Part shown: positions 27,460 to 38,795 of the stretch, piece by piece | Layout: every line of letters starts with the position of its first letter | Numbering within the stretch: the first letter of the stretch is position 1 | Source of the DNA: Erythrobacter sp. QSSC1-22B | GTDB taxonomy: Bacteria; Pseudomonadota; Alphaproteobacteria; Sphingomonadales; Sphingomonadaceae | Direction: 5' to 3' | Assembly: GCF_001678665.1 (NCBI RefSeq) | Contig: NZ_LZRP01000007.1 | Coordinates: forward strand, 124,001-188,000 | Length of the DNA stretch: 64,000 bases | Notes under the pieces: generated by a model | What the model was told of the DNA's origin: nothing | Database searches by the model: none | Seen by the model: the letters and a program-made list of their open reading frames with translations, nothing else | Program-made: the position numbers and the translations under genes

Positions 27460-28551
27460 ATGACCATGGAAAACGCGTCGGAGGCCGAAAAGGTCGAGCA
27501 GCTTCTGGCTGCACCTGAACTAGCAGGTGCTCTGGAGAGCGATCGTTTCAAACAGTTTTTGGATCATGTCCCGATCGCGATCGCCGTGGCGGAGCTCAAG
27601 CCACCCGAAACGATCACCTATTGCAACTTCGAGTTTGAGCGGCTGACTGGGCAAGCGGCTGCGGACATTCAGAACCGGCCGTGGAAATCACTTCCTGGCG
27701 TCGCAGCGTCGCAAAATGAAAGCACCTCGCTCGGGGAGGCTATCGTGGGTGACGATGAACATCTTGGGACCTTCACCATCGATACCGGAGACGAGTCTCA
27801 TGAGGTGGACGCTTGGTCGAACGTGATCGAGAATGACGAAGGAACCCCGCTTTTCCGATTGGTGGCGCTTGCCGCGACCGAAGGACGGGTCCGCATCGCC
27901 GGTGAACAGGATCGGCAACTGCTGCGCGACAAAGATGTGCTGCTTCGCGAGTTGCAGCATCGTGTAAAGAACAACCTCCAAATGGTTACCGCCCTAATCA
28001 GGTTGGAGGCCCGCAACCTGCCTGAAGGAGAAATCGGAGAGCGATTCGACCGCCTGGCCGGTCGCATCAACTCGCTCGCTCTCCTGTATGACCTGCTCTC
28101 TGGTGAGGGCGTCGTCGAGGGCATCGATCTCGGCATCTATCTCAGCAAAATCGCTTCCTCGGTAATGGAGGCGCACGGCGTAGAGGGTGTTCGCCTGGAA
28201 CTGAAGGTCGATGCATGGCCCGTGTCCATCAATGTTGCCATGCCGACAGGGTTGGTCGTCAACGAGCTCATGACCAATGCGCTGAAGCATGCCTTTGTTG
28301 GCAGGGACGGCGGTGTCATCACTCTCTCAAGCCTCGTCGATGAATCCGGTTGCCGCGTGATGGTTTCGGACAACGGCATCGGGCTTCCAGACGGTATAAC
28401 ATGGCCGCACCCCGGCAAGCTGGGCGCCTTGATCACTCAGTCATTAAGAGAGAACGCAAAAGCCTGCGTTGACGTGCATTCCGTAGCCAATCAGGGTCTA
28501 AGGGTAACGATCTCCTTTGCGCGCGATGCAGCCAAAGCGACTAAAGCCTGA
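27460..28551 (+). CDS. PAS-containing HisKA_2-type sensor histidine kinase
   Basis: A 363-residue soluble kinase. A PAS domain (about 28-140) is followed by the HisKA_2 dimerisation box with phospho-accepting His167 (LLRELQHRVKNNLQMVTALI) and an ATPase domain (NELMTNALKHAF, DNGIGLPDG). Kinases of this class often feed the alphaproteobacterial general stress response, but no PhyR or EcfG gene is in the window. ATG 27460 lies just after GTTGGGA, a possible ribosome binding site. No partner response regulator is adjacent. Confidence 0.88.
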   Translation: MTMENASEAEKVEQLLAAPELAGALESDRFKQFLDHVPIAIAVAELKPPETITYCNFEFERLTGQAAADIQNRPWKSLPGVAASQNESTSLGEAIVGDDEHLGTFTIDTGDESHEVDAWSNVIENDEGTPLFRLVALAATEGRVRIAGEQDRQLLRDKDVLLRELQHRVKNNLQMVTALIRLEARNLPEGEIGERFDRLAGRINSLALLYDLLSGEGVVEGIDLGIYLSKIASSVMEAHGVEGVRLELKVDAWPVSINVAMPTGLVVNELMTNALKHAFVGRDGGVITLSSLVDESGCRVMVSDNGIGLPDGITWPHPGKLGALITQSLRENAKACVDVHSVANQGLRVTISFARDAAKATKA

Positions 28552-28718
28552 CGTTCGCTGGTTGGCGACGGCAAGGCGACCCGAACCCCGCTTGATGCCA
28601 ACTTCAACGGTCAGAGCCTTTGGATTGCGTTACCGGGCCGGCCTTTGACAGCGGATCGTCAGCTTACCACCCCAACCTCGGACATGATGCACCCGCGCTG
28701 ACTGCGTCGAAAGCGGAC

Positions 28719-28737
28719 CCTCGACAATAAGTCGAGG
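28719..28737. terminator. Hairpin between the kinase gene and ilvC
   Basis: CCTCGAC-AATAA-GTCGAGG is a perfect seven-base stem with a five-base loop, in the 249-base gap between the convergent kinase gene and ilvC. It lacks a T-run. It could help end either transcript; the rest of the gap shows nothing I can identify. Confidence 0.3.
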
Positions 28738-28800
28738 CTCAGTGCTGTCGCGGGGTCCTCGGGTCCGGTCGCGCCTGCCAGGCCGCCCCGTCTGCGACCC

Positions 28801-29928
<1,128 letters not shown>

Positions 29929-30447
29929 CTAATCCTGCTGGGCTCCGCGCATCATTCCCACGATGCCCGAGCGGCCGACCTCGACCAGCCCGAGTTCGCG
30001 CATCAGCGTGATGAAGCTGTCGAGCTTGGCGGGCGAGCCGGTCAGCTCGAAGACGAAGCTCGATGTCGTGGTGTCGACGACATTGGCGCGGAACAGCTCG
30101 GCGATCCGCAGCGCCTCGACCCGTGGCTCGCCCTTGCCGGCAACCTTGACCAGCGCCAGCTCGCGCTCGACATGCGCGCCGTGCTCGGTGAGGTCGATGA
30201 CCTTGTGGACCGGGACCAGCCGTTCAAGCTGGGCGCGGATCTGGTCGATCACCGGCTCGGGGCCGCGGGTGACGATGGTGATCCGGCTGACCGCGTGGTC
30301 CTCCGAAATATCCGCCACCGTCAGACTGTCGATATTGTACCCGCGCGCGGTGAACAACCCGGCGATCTTGGCGAGGATGCCCGCCTCGTTGTCGACGATG
30401 ACATTGAGGACGTGGCGTTCGGAAGCGGATTGGTCGTGCGGGCTCAT
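29929..30447 (-). CDS. ilvH: Acetolactate synthase small subunit
   Basis: A 172-residue regulatory subunit with an N-terminal ACT domain (VDNEAGILAKIAGLFTARGYNIDSL) that binds valine for feedback control and a C-terminal ALS_ss domain. It activates the IlvB catalytic subunit. The ATG at 30447 shares one base with the ilvB stop (TGATG), so translation is coupled. Confidence 0.97.
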   Translation of the reverse strand: MSPHDQSASERHVLNVIVDNEAGILAKIAGLFTARGYNIDSLTVADISEDHAVSRITIVTRGPEPVIDQIRAQLERLVPVHKVIDLTEHGAHVERELALVKVAGKGEPRVEALRIAELFRANVVDTTTSSFVFELTGSPAKLDSFITLMRELGLVEVGRSGIVGMMRGAQQD

Positions 30448-32219
30448 CACACCAGCGCCTTGGCTTTGTCGTCCATCGTACCGCCGACCTTGTCGCCATA
30501 CATCAGCATCTCGGTGTGCGCCGCGCCCGAGGGGATCATGGGGAAGCAATTGGCGTCGGGCGATACCCGGCAATCGACCATCACCGGGCCGTCATGCGCG
30601 AGCATCGCCTCGATACCGGAGTCCAGTTCGGATTCGTCGGTGATGCGGATGCCCTTCCAGCCATAGGCTTCGGCCAGCGCAACGAAATCGGGCAGGCTGT
30701 CGGAATAGGAATTGGAATAACGGCTTTCGTAGGTCAGCTCCTGCCATTGGCGGACCATGCCCATGTATTCATTGTTGAGGATGAAGACCTTGACCGGCAG
30801 ACGATACTGGCTCGCGGTGCCCAGTTCCTGGATGTTCATCTGGATCGAGGCCTCGCCGGCGATGTCGATCACCAGCGCGTCGGGATTGCCCAATTGCGCG
30901 CCGATCGCTGCGGGCAGGCCATAGCCCATCGTCCCCAGGCCCCCGCTGGTCAGCCAGCGGTTGGGGGAGAAGAACCCGAAATATTGCGCCGCCCACATCT
31001 GGTGCTGGCCGACTTCGGTGGTGATGATCGGGTCGCGATCACGGGTCAGCGCGAACAATCGCTCGATCGATTTCTGCGGCATGATGGAGTCGGTACGGTC
31101 GGGATAGGCGAGGCACTCGCGCGCCTTCCAGCCCGCGATCCGCGCCTTCCATTCGCTCATGTCCCGCGCGGCGCGAGAGCCCCAGGCCTCGAGCAATTGT
31201 TCGAGCACCTGCGCGCAATCGCCGACCACGCCGAGATCGACGCGGACGACCTTGTTGATGTTGGCCCGGTCGATATCGATGTGGATTTTCTTGGCCTGCG
31301 GCGCAAACGCATCCAGACGTCCGGTCACCCGATCGTCGAACCGCGCGCCGACCGCGACGATCAGATCGGCGCGGTTCATGGTCATATTGGCCTCGTAGGT
31401 GCCATGCATACCCAGCATGCCGAGCCAGTCGGGATGCTCGGCGGGGAAGGCGCCCAGACCCATCAGCGTGCTGGTGACCGGCGCGCCGGTAGCCTGCTGG
31501 AGCTGGCGCAGCAGTTCCGAAGCGCGCGGCCCGGCGTTGATGACCCCGCCGCCGGTGTAGAACACCGGACGCTCCGCTGCCGCCAGCATGGCGACCGCTT
31601 CTGCGATTTCATCGGGTTCGGCGCGGGTGCGCGGCTGATAACGGGCGGAGGGCAGTGGTGCCTCGCCGTGTTCGGGTGTGTCCACCATGGCGATCTGGAC
31701 GTCCTTGGGGATATCGATCAGCACCGGGCCGGGGCGCCCGGTGGTGGCGATGCGGAAGGCTTCCTCGATCGTCGCGGCGAGCCGTGACGGGTCCTTCACG
31801 AGATAATTGTGCTTGGTGCAATGCCGCGTGATGCCGACCGTGTCGGCTTCCTGGAAGGCGTCGGTGCCGATCAGCCCCGTGGGAACCTGGCCGGTGATCA
31901 CCACCATCGGGATCGAATCCATCCAGGCATCGGCGATCCCGGTAACCGCGTTGGTCGCGCCCGGGCCACTGGTCACCAGCACCACGCCGGGCTTGCCGGT
32001 CGAGCGGGCATAGCCTTCTGCCGCATGCGCCGCGCCCGCTTCGTGGCGGACGAGGATATGGCGCAGGCGCCCCCCGCTCTCGGCATCGGCGAACAGCTCG
32101 TCATAGATCGGCAGCACCGCGCCGCCGGGATAGCCGAACACGAATTCGACCTCCTGCGCAGCGAGGCAATCGATCAATATCTGCGCACCGTTGCGCTGGG
32201 CAGTCACAGGTCTCTCCAT
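30447..32219 (-). CDS. ilvB: Acetolactate synthase large subunit
   Basis: A 590-residue thiamine-diphosphate enzyme. It shows the N-terminal ThDP glutamate in [15 protein letters not shown] / [15 protein letters not shown], an FAD-binding middle domain and the C-terminal ThDP motif ([15 protein letters not shown] through [12 protein letters not shown]). It makes acetolactate and acetohydroxybutyrate. I chose ATG 32219 because [17 protein letters not shown] matches family N-termini. The leader upstream holds a good -35 box and a 12-base tandem repeat. Confidence 0.97.
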   Translation of the reverse strand: MERPVTAQRNGAQILIDCLAAQEVEFVFGYPGGAVLPIYDELFADAESGGRLRHILVRHEAGAAHAAEGYARSTGKPGVVLVTSGPGATNAVTGIADAWMDSIPMVVITGQVPTGLIGTDAFQEADTVGITRHCTKHNYLVKDPSRLAATIEEAFRIATTGRPGPVLIDIPKDVQIAMVDTPEHGEAPLPSARYQPRTRAEPDEIAEAVAMLAAAERPVFYTGGGVINAGPRASELLRQLQQATGAPVTSTLMGLGAFPAEHPDWLGMLGMHGTYEANMTMNRADLIVAVGARFDDRVTGRLDAFAPQAKKIHIDIDRANINKVVRVDLGVVGDCAQVLEQLLEAWGSRAARDMSEWKARIAGWKARECLAYPDRTDSIMPQKSIERLFALTRDRDPIITTEVGQHQMWAAQYFGFFSPNRWLTSGGLGTMGYGLPAAIGAQLGNPDALVIDIAGEASIQMNIQELGTASQYRLPVKVFILNNEYMGMVRQWQELTYESRYSNSYSDSLPDFVALAEAYGWKGIRITDESELDSGIEAMLAHDGPVMVDCRVSPDANCFPMIPSGAAHTEMLMYGDKVGGTMDDKAKALV

Positions 32220-32232
32220 TGGTTGCACGCCC

Positions 32233-32257
32233 TTGTGGCAATATATTGTGGCAATAT
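32233..32257. repeat. Tandem 12-base direct repeat in the ilvB leader
   Basis: TTGTGGCAATAT occurs twice, at 32233-32244 and 32246-32257, with one base between copies (13-base period). On the minus strand the pair reads ATATTGCCACAA twice and ends about 14 bases before the ilvB start codon, so it overlaps the region where a ribosome or a regulator would bind. Function unknown. Confidence 0.6.
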
Positions 32258-32317
32258 GCCGACTGGCAGGCGCAGATCGGCCCAGCGCAGGGGTGACGCG
32301 CCGGACCGACGCCAACC

Positions 32318-32346
32318 GCTATGCAATCCGAAAAGTGCGCTGTCAA
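32318..32346 (-). promoter_or_regulatory. Candidate ilvB promoter
   Basis: A perfect -35 box TTGACA (32346-32341) is followed by a 17-base spacer and a weak -10 CATAGC (32323-32318). The -35 box overlaps the miaA stop codon region, so the ilv operon would start inside the end of miaA and carry a leader of roughly 90 bases. Confidence 0.45.
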
Positions 32347-33308
32347 CGCGTGCTTTGAAACAAAGAAACAAAAATACTGCGGGCCGGACAATCAGCGCTA
32401 TCCTGTCGCGGCCAATGGGGCGGGGGTTGGTTGCGGAACCAGGTGTACTGCCGTTTGGCATATTGACGCGTCGCGGTCTGGCCAGCGGCGATGGCCTCCT
32501 CGCGGGTCAGGTCGCCCTTGATCAGCGCCGCTATCTCCGGAACGCCGATGGCGCGCATGACTGGGAGCGCGGGATCGAGGTCCCGTTCCAGCAGTGCCGC
32601 CACCTCGTGCTGGGCGCCACGCTCGAGCATCTCGGCAAAGCGCCGGTCGCAGCGGGCGAACAGCCACTCGCGTTCGGGGAGCAGGATCAGCGGATGCAGC
32701 TCGATCTCCTCGCCGATCCCGCCGGTCTTGCGCGCCTGCCAGTGACGCTGGGTGTGGCCGGTCGCGCGGACGATCTCGAGCGCCCGGGTGGTGCGCGAAC
32801 GGTCGGCGGGAGCGAGGCGGGCCGCGGCTTCGGGGTCCTCGTGTTCGAGCGCGGCGCGCGCATCCTGCGGCGAAAGCGCGCGAACTGCCGATCGCGTGGC
32901 TGGATCGATATCCGGAACCGGTGCAATCCCGTCGATCAGCGTGCGCATATAGAGCCCCGTTCCGCCGCACAGCACCGGCACCGCCGCCGCCGCATGCAGT
33001 TGGGCGATCTCGCGCTTTGCAGCCGCGGCCCAATCCGCAGCGGAGCAGGGCACCGCGCCGTCCCAGGTGCCGAACAGCCGGTGCTCGATCCCGCCCATCT
33101 CGGCCGGTGTGGGCCGCGCGGAGAGTACGCCGAGATCGGCATAGACCTGGGCGCTGTCGCAATTGATCACCACCGCACGCCTGCCGTCGGCCTCGATCTC
33201 CTGCGCGAGACGCACCGCCAGATCGCTCTTGCCGCTGGCGGTTGGCCCTGCAATGAGCGCCACCGGCGGGTTCGACGGTTGTTTTTCAGGAGTTTTGCGC
33301 GTGCTCAT
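32343..33308 (-). CDS. miaA: tRNA dimethylallyltransferase
   Basis: A 321-residue enzyme that adds the dimethylallyl group to A37 of tRNAs reading UNN codons. The P-loop [13 protein letters not shown], the substrate segment [20 protein letters not shown] and [14 protein letters not shown] are intact. ATG 33308 gives [10 protein letters not shown]; a GTG about 40 bases downstream, right before [12 protein letters not shown], is possible. With ATG 33308 the gene's 5' end overlaps the divergent serB start by eight bases. Confidence 0.95.
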   Translation of the reverse strand: MSTRKTPEKQPSNPPVALIAGPTASGKSDLAVRLAQEIEADGRRAVVINCDSAQVYADLGVLSARPTPAEMGGIEHRLFGTWDGAVPCSAADWAAAAKREIAQLHAAAAVPVLCGGTGLYMRTLIDGIAPVPDIDPATRSAVRALSPQDARAALEHEDPEAAARLAPADRSRTTRALEIVRATGHTQRHWQARKTGGIGEEIELHPLILLPEREWLFARCDRRFAEMLERGAQHEVAALLERDLDPALPVMRAIGVPEIAALIKGDLTREEAIAAGQTATRQYAKRQYTWFRNQPPPHWPRQDSADCPARSIFVSLFQSTR

Positions 33309-34185
33309 TGTCCGGATGATAGCAGACCAGAGCGGCCTCGAAACCCGCCTCGACGCTGCCATGACAGCGCTGGACGAGGCGGGGATGCCGGTGGCGATGG
33401 CAGGGATGCTCGAGTTCTGCGGCGATGTGCTCCAGCTTTCCTTTCCCCATGCGGAACTGGGACCGGTGCGGACGATCCTCGACGCACATTTCGGAACCTG
33501 CGACATGCTTGCAGCCGATCACCTGATCGAACTGCCGCGATTGCTCGTCTCGGATATGGATTCCACCATGATCGGACAGGAATGCATCGACGAGCTGGCC
33601 GATTACGCGGGCATCAAGGATCAAGTCTCTGCCATCACCGAACGCGCGATGCGCGGCGAGCTCGATTTCGGTCAAGCACTGACGGAGCGGGTAGGGCTGC
33701 TAGAAGGTCTCGGCGAAGACGCGATCGCGCGTTGCCTCGCCGAGCGGATCGCGCCGGTGCAGGGGGCGCGCACCTTGGTGGCGACGCTCAAGTCGCGCGG
33801 GTGCCGTGCAGTGCTCGTGACTGGCGGATTCCACCACTTCGCCGATGCGGTTGGCGAGCAGCTCGGTTTCGACCGGGTGGTCGGCAATCGCCTCGCGGTA
33901 GCGCAAGAAAAGCTGACCGGTAAACTTGCCGGTCCGATCAGCGATGCCACGACCAAACGCGCCACCTTGGCAGATGAGCGGGGGCAATTGGGCGAGGGCG
34001 CGCGCGTGCTCGCAATGGGCGACGGCGCCAACGACATTCCGATGTTGCAGGCGGCGGATTACGGGATCGCCTATTGCGCCAAGCCAAAGGCGCGCGACGC
34101 CGCCAACGGGCGCCTCGAAAGCGGCGATATTTCTGCGGTACTCAAGCTCTTCGACATTCCGGAAAACGAATGGGTCGCGCGATAG
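33301..34185 (+). CDS. serB: Phosphoserine phosphatase
   Basis: A 294-residue SerB with an N-terminal ACT-like region (1-75) and a HAD phosphatase domain: motif I DMDSTMI, motif II VTGGF, motif [14 protein letters not shown]. It performs the last step of serine synthesis. The start is set by AGGAG at 33288-33292, eight bases before GTG 33301; the product then begins LIVRMIADQ, as SerB homologs do. ATG 33316 is the only other candidate. The gene is divergent from miaA with overlapping starts. Confidence 0.95.
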   Translation: MLIVRMIADQSGLETRLDAAMTALDEAGMPVAMAGMLEFCGDVLQLSFPHAELGPVRTILDAHFGTCDMLAADHLIELPRLLVSDMDSTMIGQECIDELADYAGIKDQVSAITERAMRGELDFGQALTERVGLLEGLGEDAIARCLAERIAPVQGARTLVATLKSRGCRAVLVTGGFHHFADAVGEQLGFDRVVGNRLAVAQEKLTGKLAGPISDATTKRATLADERGQLGEGARVLAMGDGANDIPMLQAADYGIAYCAKPKARDAANGRLESGDISAVLKLFDIPENEWVAR

Positions 34186-34213
34186 CTTTACCTTCGGTCG
34201 GCGATGGGTCTAT

Positions 34214-34231
34214 ATTGACATTACTGTCAGT
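34214..34231. promoter_or_regulatory. Candidate operator/promoter before the Coq4-family gene
   Basis: TGACA-TTAC-TGTCA (34216-34229) is an inverted repeat 14 bases before the start codon of the next gene, and TTGACA at its left edge looks like a -35 box. A repressor of the TetR or GntR type could bind such a site, but no regulator gene is adjacent. Confidence 0.3.
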
Positions 34232-34243
34232 AGAGGCCCGCCG

Positions 34244-35080
34244 ATGACCCACCAGAACCGCATCCAGTCCACCATCGAACGTGCCCGCGACGGGACGCCG
34301 TTGCGCGATCCGCGCCGCGTCGAACCGAAATATTCGCTCCCCCGGGCCTATGGCCATTTCCGTGACCTGCTCAAGGATAAGGAAGAGACCAGCCACGTCT
34401 TCAAAATTTTCGAAGCGCTTCCGTCCAGGAGCTTCATGCCTCGCGTCCGCGCGCTCACGCTCAGCGAACAGGGCGAGCAGCTGCGCGCCGATGAACCCTT
34501 CCTGCCGCCGATCCTCGACGATCACGAGGCATTGCGCCGCCTTCCCAAAGGATCGGTCGCGCAAGCCTATTGCGATTTCATGGAGCGCGAAGGCCTTTCC
34601 GCCGCTGGTCTGGTCGCCGAGGCGGACAAGCTGGGGCGTCCCAAATATGGCGATCTGGTCGAATGGTTCGGCTACCGCTCGCGCGACACGCATGATTTGA
34701 TGCATATTCTCACCGGCTACGGGCGCGACGGGCTTGGCGAACAATGCGTGCTGCTGTTCACCCATGGCCAGTCACCCAGCCACGGCCATCTGCTGATCGG
34801 TTACGCCGGTGCGCTCAACATCAAGCAATCGGTCAAGAGCAAGGCGCCGGTCTACCGTGCCTGTCGCCAGGCGCAGCGAACCGGCGCTGCCTGCCCGCCG
34901 CTGGTGGGGATTTCGATACGCGAGTTGCTCGCAAAAGGTCTGGAGCAGGTCCGCGCGGAGCTCAACATTCCCGAGCCGCACTGGTACCGCGAATGCCACC
35001 GCATCTGGCGCGAGGAGGGGATCGATCCCTACGATTTGCTGGCCAAGGACCAAGAACCGAATCAGGCCAAGGCTGCCTGA
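34244..35080 (+). CDS. Coq4 family protein
   Basis: A 278-residue protein resembling COQ4, the ubiquinone-biosynthesis scaffold and C1 decarboxylase. The metal motif HDxxHx11E is visible in DTHDLMHILTGYGRDGLGE, followed by a helical region. In Alphaproteobacteria several Coq4-like paralogs exist, and their link to ubiquinone is not always tested, so I leave the symbol blank. ATG 34244 is the first in-frame start after serB; an inverted repeat lies just upstream. Confidence 0.82.
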   Translation: MTHQNRIQSTIERARDGTPLRDPRRVEPKYSLPRAYGHFRDLLKDKEETSHVFKIFEALPSRSFMPRVRALTLSEQGEQLRADEPFLPPILDDHEALRRLPKGSVAQAYCDFMEREGLSAAGLVAEADKLGRPKYGDLVEWFGYRSRDTHDLMHILTGYGRDGLGEQCVLLFTHGQSPSHGHLLIGYAGALNIKQSVKSKAPVYRACRQAQRTGAACPPLVGISIRELLAKGLEQVRAELNIPEPHWYRECHRIWREEGIDPYDLLAKDQEPNQAKAA

Positions 35081-35101
35081 GCGCGCACCACGGCGAGGCT
35101 C

Positions 35102-35503
35102 TCAGCGAAGTTCCTTGCGGATCACCAGCTTGATGCTGTTCCAGGCCGGATCGACTGCGGCCTCCTTGGTGTCGACAAAGCCCAGCGGCTTAGCCGCGGC
35201 ACGCAATCTGTCGGCGTCGATATCGCTTGGCGTTCCCGAAGAAGCTTCGGGCCAGCTGACCCAGAGCTGGCCATCGGGCGCGATCTGCTGGCGCAGCGTC
35301 GTCAGCTTGGCGGCCAAATCAGCGAGTTCGGTTACGAAGATATGCGCCGCATCGACGCCCTCGGAGGGGTCGGCTACGAACGTGAGTTCGAGCGCGTATT
35401 CGTCGATTTCATCGATCACCGTTTCGGGCATGGCATCGAACCAGACCCGCTGTCCGTCGCGCAGGTCGAGCGTCCGCACCAGCGGTGTGTCCCATCGATT
35501 CAC
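35102..35503 (-). CDS. DUF3052 family protein
   Basis: A 133-residue protein of unknown function. The family-like features are a central strand ending in [12 protein letters not shown], the segment [15 protein letters not shown], and the C-terminal [23 protein letters not shown]. The fold looks like a trimmed Rossmann/methyltransferase-type domain without a SAM motif. GTG 35503 overlaps the purL stop (GTGA), so it is translated with purL. The start is inferred from that overlap; family proteins are about this long. Confidence 0.75.
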   Translation of the reverse strand: MNRWDTPLVRTLDLRDGQRVWFDAMPETVIDEIDEYALELTFVADPSEGVDAAHIFVTELADLAAKLTTLRQQIAPDGQLWVSWPEASSGTPSDIDADRLRAAAKPLGFVDTKEAAVDPAWNSIKLVIRKELR

Positions 35504-37701
35504 ACTTCCATCCAGTCGCGGAAAAAGCTCGCATGCGCCTCGCGCAGATCGGCGAGCGAAACCGCGCTGCCGTTGAGCACCAGCGCATCGCCGCCGGTGC
35601 GTCCGATATCGGTGAAAGGCACATCCTCGGGGTCGAGCTCGGTGCCATCGCGATAGGTGACGACGTAAAGCGCCTGCGTCTCGCTGAAGGCGAAATCGCT
35701 GGTCATTTCCTTCAGTTCCGCTCCAATGCCGCTCGCCAGCGCCATCTCGGCCAGCGCGACCGCGAGTCCGCCATCGCTGACATCGTGGACCGCGGTGACC
35801 TTGCCTTGCTCGATCAGCCGGCGGATTATCGTGCCGCACAGCCGCTCGTCCCCGAGATCGACCATCGGGCTCTCGCCATCCTCGCGACCATGGATTTCAC
35901 GCAGCCACAGCGACTGGCCGATCGCCTCGTGATGGAAGCCGATGGTGGCGATCCGCTCGCCCTCAGCCTTGAAGGGCATGGTCATCATCTTGGCGTAGTC
36001 ATCGAGGATACCCACCCCGCCGATCGCCGGCGTGGGGAGGATCGCGCTACCACCGCCGGTCGCCTTGCTTTCGTTGTAGAGGCTGACATTGCCGCTGACG
36101 ATCGGGAAGTAGAGCGCCCGGCACGCATCGCCCATGCCTTCGAGCGCGTGGACGAACTGGCTCATGATCTCGGGCCGCTGCGGGTTGCCGAAATTGAGGC
36201 AGTTGGTCACCGCCAGAGGGCGCGAGCCGACTGCGCACAGATTGCGATAGGCCTCGGCGATCGCCTGCTTGCCGCCTTCGTAGGGATCGGCATAGACATA
36301 GCGCGGGGTGCAATCGGTGGTGATCGCCAGCGCCTTCTTCGTACCGTGGACGCGGACCACGCCGGCATCGCCGCCGGTCTGCAGCGTGTCGGCGCCGACC
36401 TGGCTGTCGTATTGCTCGGCGATCCAGCGGCGCGAGGCGAGTGCGGGGCTCGCCATCATCTTCAGCAGGTCAGCTCCGATGTCTTGGCTTTGCGGCACCT
36501 CGCCCAGCGGCGCGACCTTGGCCCAGGCCTGGTATTCCTCCTTGGAGAGATAGGGTCGATCGTATTCGGGTGCATCGGCGGCGAGCGGGCCGAGCGGGAT
36601 GTCGCAAACGACCTCGCCGTCGAATTCGAGCACCATGTGGCGGGTATCGGTCACCTCGCCGATGACGGCGAAATCGAGCTCCCACTTGGCGAAAATCGCC
36701 TCGGCTTCGGCCTCGCGTCCCGGCTTCAGAACCATGAGCATGCGCTCTTGGCTCTCGCTGAGCATCATCTCATAGGGGGTCATTCCCTCTTCGCGGCAGG
36801 GGACCTGGTTCATGTCGAGGCGGATGCCCGCCTTGCCATTGGTCGCCATCTCGACGCTGGAGGAGGTCAGCCCCGCTGCGCCCATGTCCTGGATCGCGAC
36901 GATGGCATCGGTCGCCATCAGTTCGAGACAAGCCTCGATCAGCAGCTTCTCGGTGAAGGGATCGCCGACCTGCACGGTGGGGCGCTTGGCGTCCGAATCC
37001 TCGCCGAAATCTGCCGAAGCCATCGTCGCGCCGTGGATCCCGTCGCGACCGGTTTTCGAACCGACATAGACGATCGGATTGCCCAGACCGGTGGCGGCGG
37101 AATAGAAGATCCTGTCGGCATCGGCGACCCCGACGGTCATTGCGTTGACGAGGATGTTGCCGTCGTAGGCGGCGTGGAAATTGGTCTCGCCCGCGACGGT
37201 TGGCACGCCGACGCAATTGCCATAACCGCCGATGCCCGCGACCACGCCCTGCACCAGATGTTTCATTTTGGGATGCTCGGGCCGCCCGAAGCGCAGGGCA
37301 TTGGCATTGGCCACCGGTCGCGCGCCCATGGTGAAAACATCGCGCAAAATGCCGCCGACCCCGGTCGCGGCGCCTTGGTAGGGTTCGATATAGCTGGGGT
37401 GGTTGTGGCTCTCCATCTTGAAGATGGCCGCCTGGTTGTCACCGATATCGATGACGCCCGCGTTCTCGCCCGGACCGCAGATCACCCAGGGTGCCTCGGT
37501 CGGCAGCTTCTTCAGATGCAGCCGCGAGCTCTTGTAGGAGCAATGCTCGGACCACATCACCGAGAAGATGCCGAGCTCGACCATATTGGGCTCGCGCCCT
37601 AGCGCGTGCAGGACGCGCTCGTATTCCTCGGGGCTGAGACCATGCTGTTCGACGGTCTCGGCGGTGATTGGGGGGGTGATCGCGGACGGGGTGTTTGCCA
37701 T
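35500..37701 (-). CDS. purL: Phosphoribosylformylglycinamidine synthase subunit PurL
   Basis: A 733-residue small-type PurL (no fused glutaminase), which needs PurQ and PurS encoded elsewhere. Key segments are [12 protein letters not shown] near the N-terminus, the ATP site [17 protein letters not shown] and [14 protein letters not shown], plus [18 protein letters not shown]. It converts FGAR to FGAM in purine synthesis. The stop overlaps the start of the DUF3052 gene. Confidence 0.98.
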   Translation of the reverse strand: MANTPSAITPPITAETVEQHGLSPEEYERVLHALGREPNMVELGIFSVMWSEHCSYKSSRLHLKKLPTEAPWVICGPGENAGVIDIGDNQAAIFKMESHNHPSYIEPYQGAATGVGGILRDVFTMGARPVANANALRFGRPEHPKMKHLVQGVVAGIGGYGNCVGVPTVAGETNFHAAYDGNILVNAMTVGVADADRIFYSAATGLGNPIVYVGSKTGRDGIHGATMASADFGEDSDAKRPTVQVGDPFTEKLLIEACLELMATDAIVAIQDMGAAGLTSSSVEMATNGKAGIRLDMNQVPCREEGMTPYEMMLSESQERMLMVLKPGREAEAEAIFAKWELDFAVIGEVTDTRHMVLEFDGEVVCDIPLGPLAADAPEYDRPYLSKEEYQAWAKVAPLGEVPQSQDIGADLLKMMASPALASRRWIAEQYDSQVGADTLQTGGDAGVVRVHGTKKALAITTDCTPRYVYADPYEGGKQAIAEAYRNLCAVGSRPLAVTNCLNFGNPQRPEIMSQFVHALEGMGDACRALYFPIVSGNVSLYNESKATGGGSAILPTPAIGGVGILDDYAKMMTMPFKAEGERIATIGFHHEAIGQSLWLREIHGREDGESPMVDLGDERLCGTIIRRLIEQGKVTAVHDVSDGGLAVALAEMALASGIGAELKEMTSDFAFSETQALYVVTYRDGTELDPEDVPFTDIGRTGGDALVLNGSAVSLADLREAHASFFRDWMEV

Positions 37702-37711
37702 GCGCGCGCGC

Positions 37712-38392
37712 TTAGCGCCGCACGCTCGCCACCGCTAGCCCCACGTGGCGCTTGTGCCACCGCGTCCGCCCGACCCAGAACGCCAGCGCGGTGACAATTG
37801 CAAAGGCGAAGATCATGGTCAGCACCATTGCCACGGGCGATCCTTGCGGCTCGGGGCCGAACCAGCTGAAGGCCTGGAGCGCGAGCATCACCGCGATCAG
37901 GATCAGCGGCGGCCCCAAAGGACCCTTGGTGGCGCGGAGGTACCAGATGAACGCGCCAAGCGTGAGTGCCAGCTCGAGCGGAATGGCGATTCCGGGATAG
38001 TCCCACAGTCCCCAGCCGAGCTTCTCGTCTCCGCCAGCCAGCGTGAGATCCGGGCGGTGGACCAGAAGATCAAGCAGCCAGTGGCTGAGCACCACCACCG
38101 CGGCCCATGTCCCGGCAACCGCATTGCGCAGCCCGACGCCGATCGCCACGCCGAACACCAGAGCGAAAACTGCGGTTCCCAGCAGGCTGTGCGACAGCGG
38201 CATGTGGTAGAGGTCGAGCGGGTTCATTGCGGTGATGCCGGGGACCAGGCGCAGATTTTCGAACCCGCCGAGAACGAAGAGCGCGAACGCCCAGTCGACC
38301 AGCTGCGCGGCGATGAACAGCGTGCCCAACCGCGGGCTTTCGGGGGCGACGGCTGCGGCGGCGAAGGCAGGGGCCCAATGTCCGATGAACAT
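37712..38392 (-). CDS. Polytopic inner membrane protein (metal-dependent hydrolase-like)
   Basis: A 226-residue protein with about six or seven membrane helices. His/Asp residues at membrane edges ([34 protein letters not shown]) recall YdjM/DUF457-type membrane-bound metal-dependent hydrolases. No function is known. ATG 38392 is chosen because the first helix follows at once; the upstream extension is Arg/Ser-rich and unlikely. It lies ten bases upstream of purL on the same strand. Confidence 0.7.
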   Translation of the reverse strand: MFIGHWAPAFAAAAVAPESPRLGTLFIAAQLVDWAFALFVLGGFENLRLVPGITAMNPLDLYHMPLSHSLLGTAVFALVFGVAIGVGLRNAVAGTWAAVVVLSHWLLDLLVHRPDLTLAGGDEKLGWGLWDYPGIAIPLELALTLGAFIWYLRATKGPLGPPLILIAVMLALQAFSWFGPEPQGSPVAMVLTMIFAFAIVTALAFWVGRTRWHKRHVGLAVASVRR

Positions 38393-38528
38393 CGCTCTAC
38401 TCCGGGATGGTCGGCTTGACCGGTGCAAGGCCACCGGCGGCACGGATAGCGACAATCCACTTCATTAAGCATTCCCCCTGGGTTGGTTACTTGACCCCGT
38501 GGAGCCGCGCGGTCAATGCTCCTGACCC

Positions 38529-38795
38529 ATGGATACCGGACAGGCAGGAGGGGGCGCTGCGGATATCGCCCCGATGAATTTCGAGGATGCGCTGAAAGCG
38601 CTCGAAGAGGTCGTGCGTCGGCTCGAAAGCGGCGATGTGCCGCTCGATGAAAGCATCTCGCTCTACGAGCGCGGTGCGGAATTGCGCAAACATTGCCAGG
38701 CGCGGCTCGATGCTGCCCAGGCGCGGATCGAAAAGATCGTCACCGATGGCGCGGGCAAGCCGTCGGGCACGGAACCCTTCGACGCCGAAGGATGA
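38529..38795 (+). CDS. xseB: Exodeoxyribonuclease VII small subunit
   Basis: An 88-residue helical protein. The core MNFEDALKALEEVVRRLESG followed by LDESISLYERGAEL is the XseB signature. It joins several copies to one XseA (not in this window) to degrade single-stranded DNA. The stop overlaps the ispA start (ATGA), the conserved xseB-ispA arrangement. Confidence 0.96.
   Translation: MDTGQAGGGAADIAPMNFEDALKALEEVVRRLESGDVPLDESISLYERGAELRKHCQARLDAAQARIEKIVTDGAGKPSGTEPFDAEG

Noticed and set aside
32233-32257. Start of a CRISPR array
   Set aside because: Only two 12-base units with a one-base gap; no spacers, leader or cas genes.
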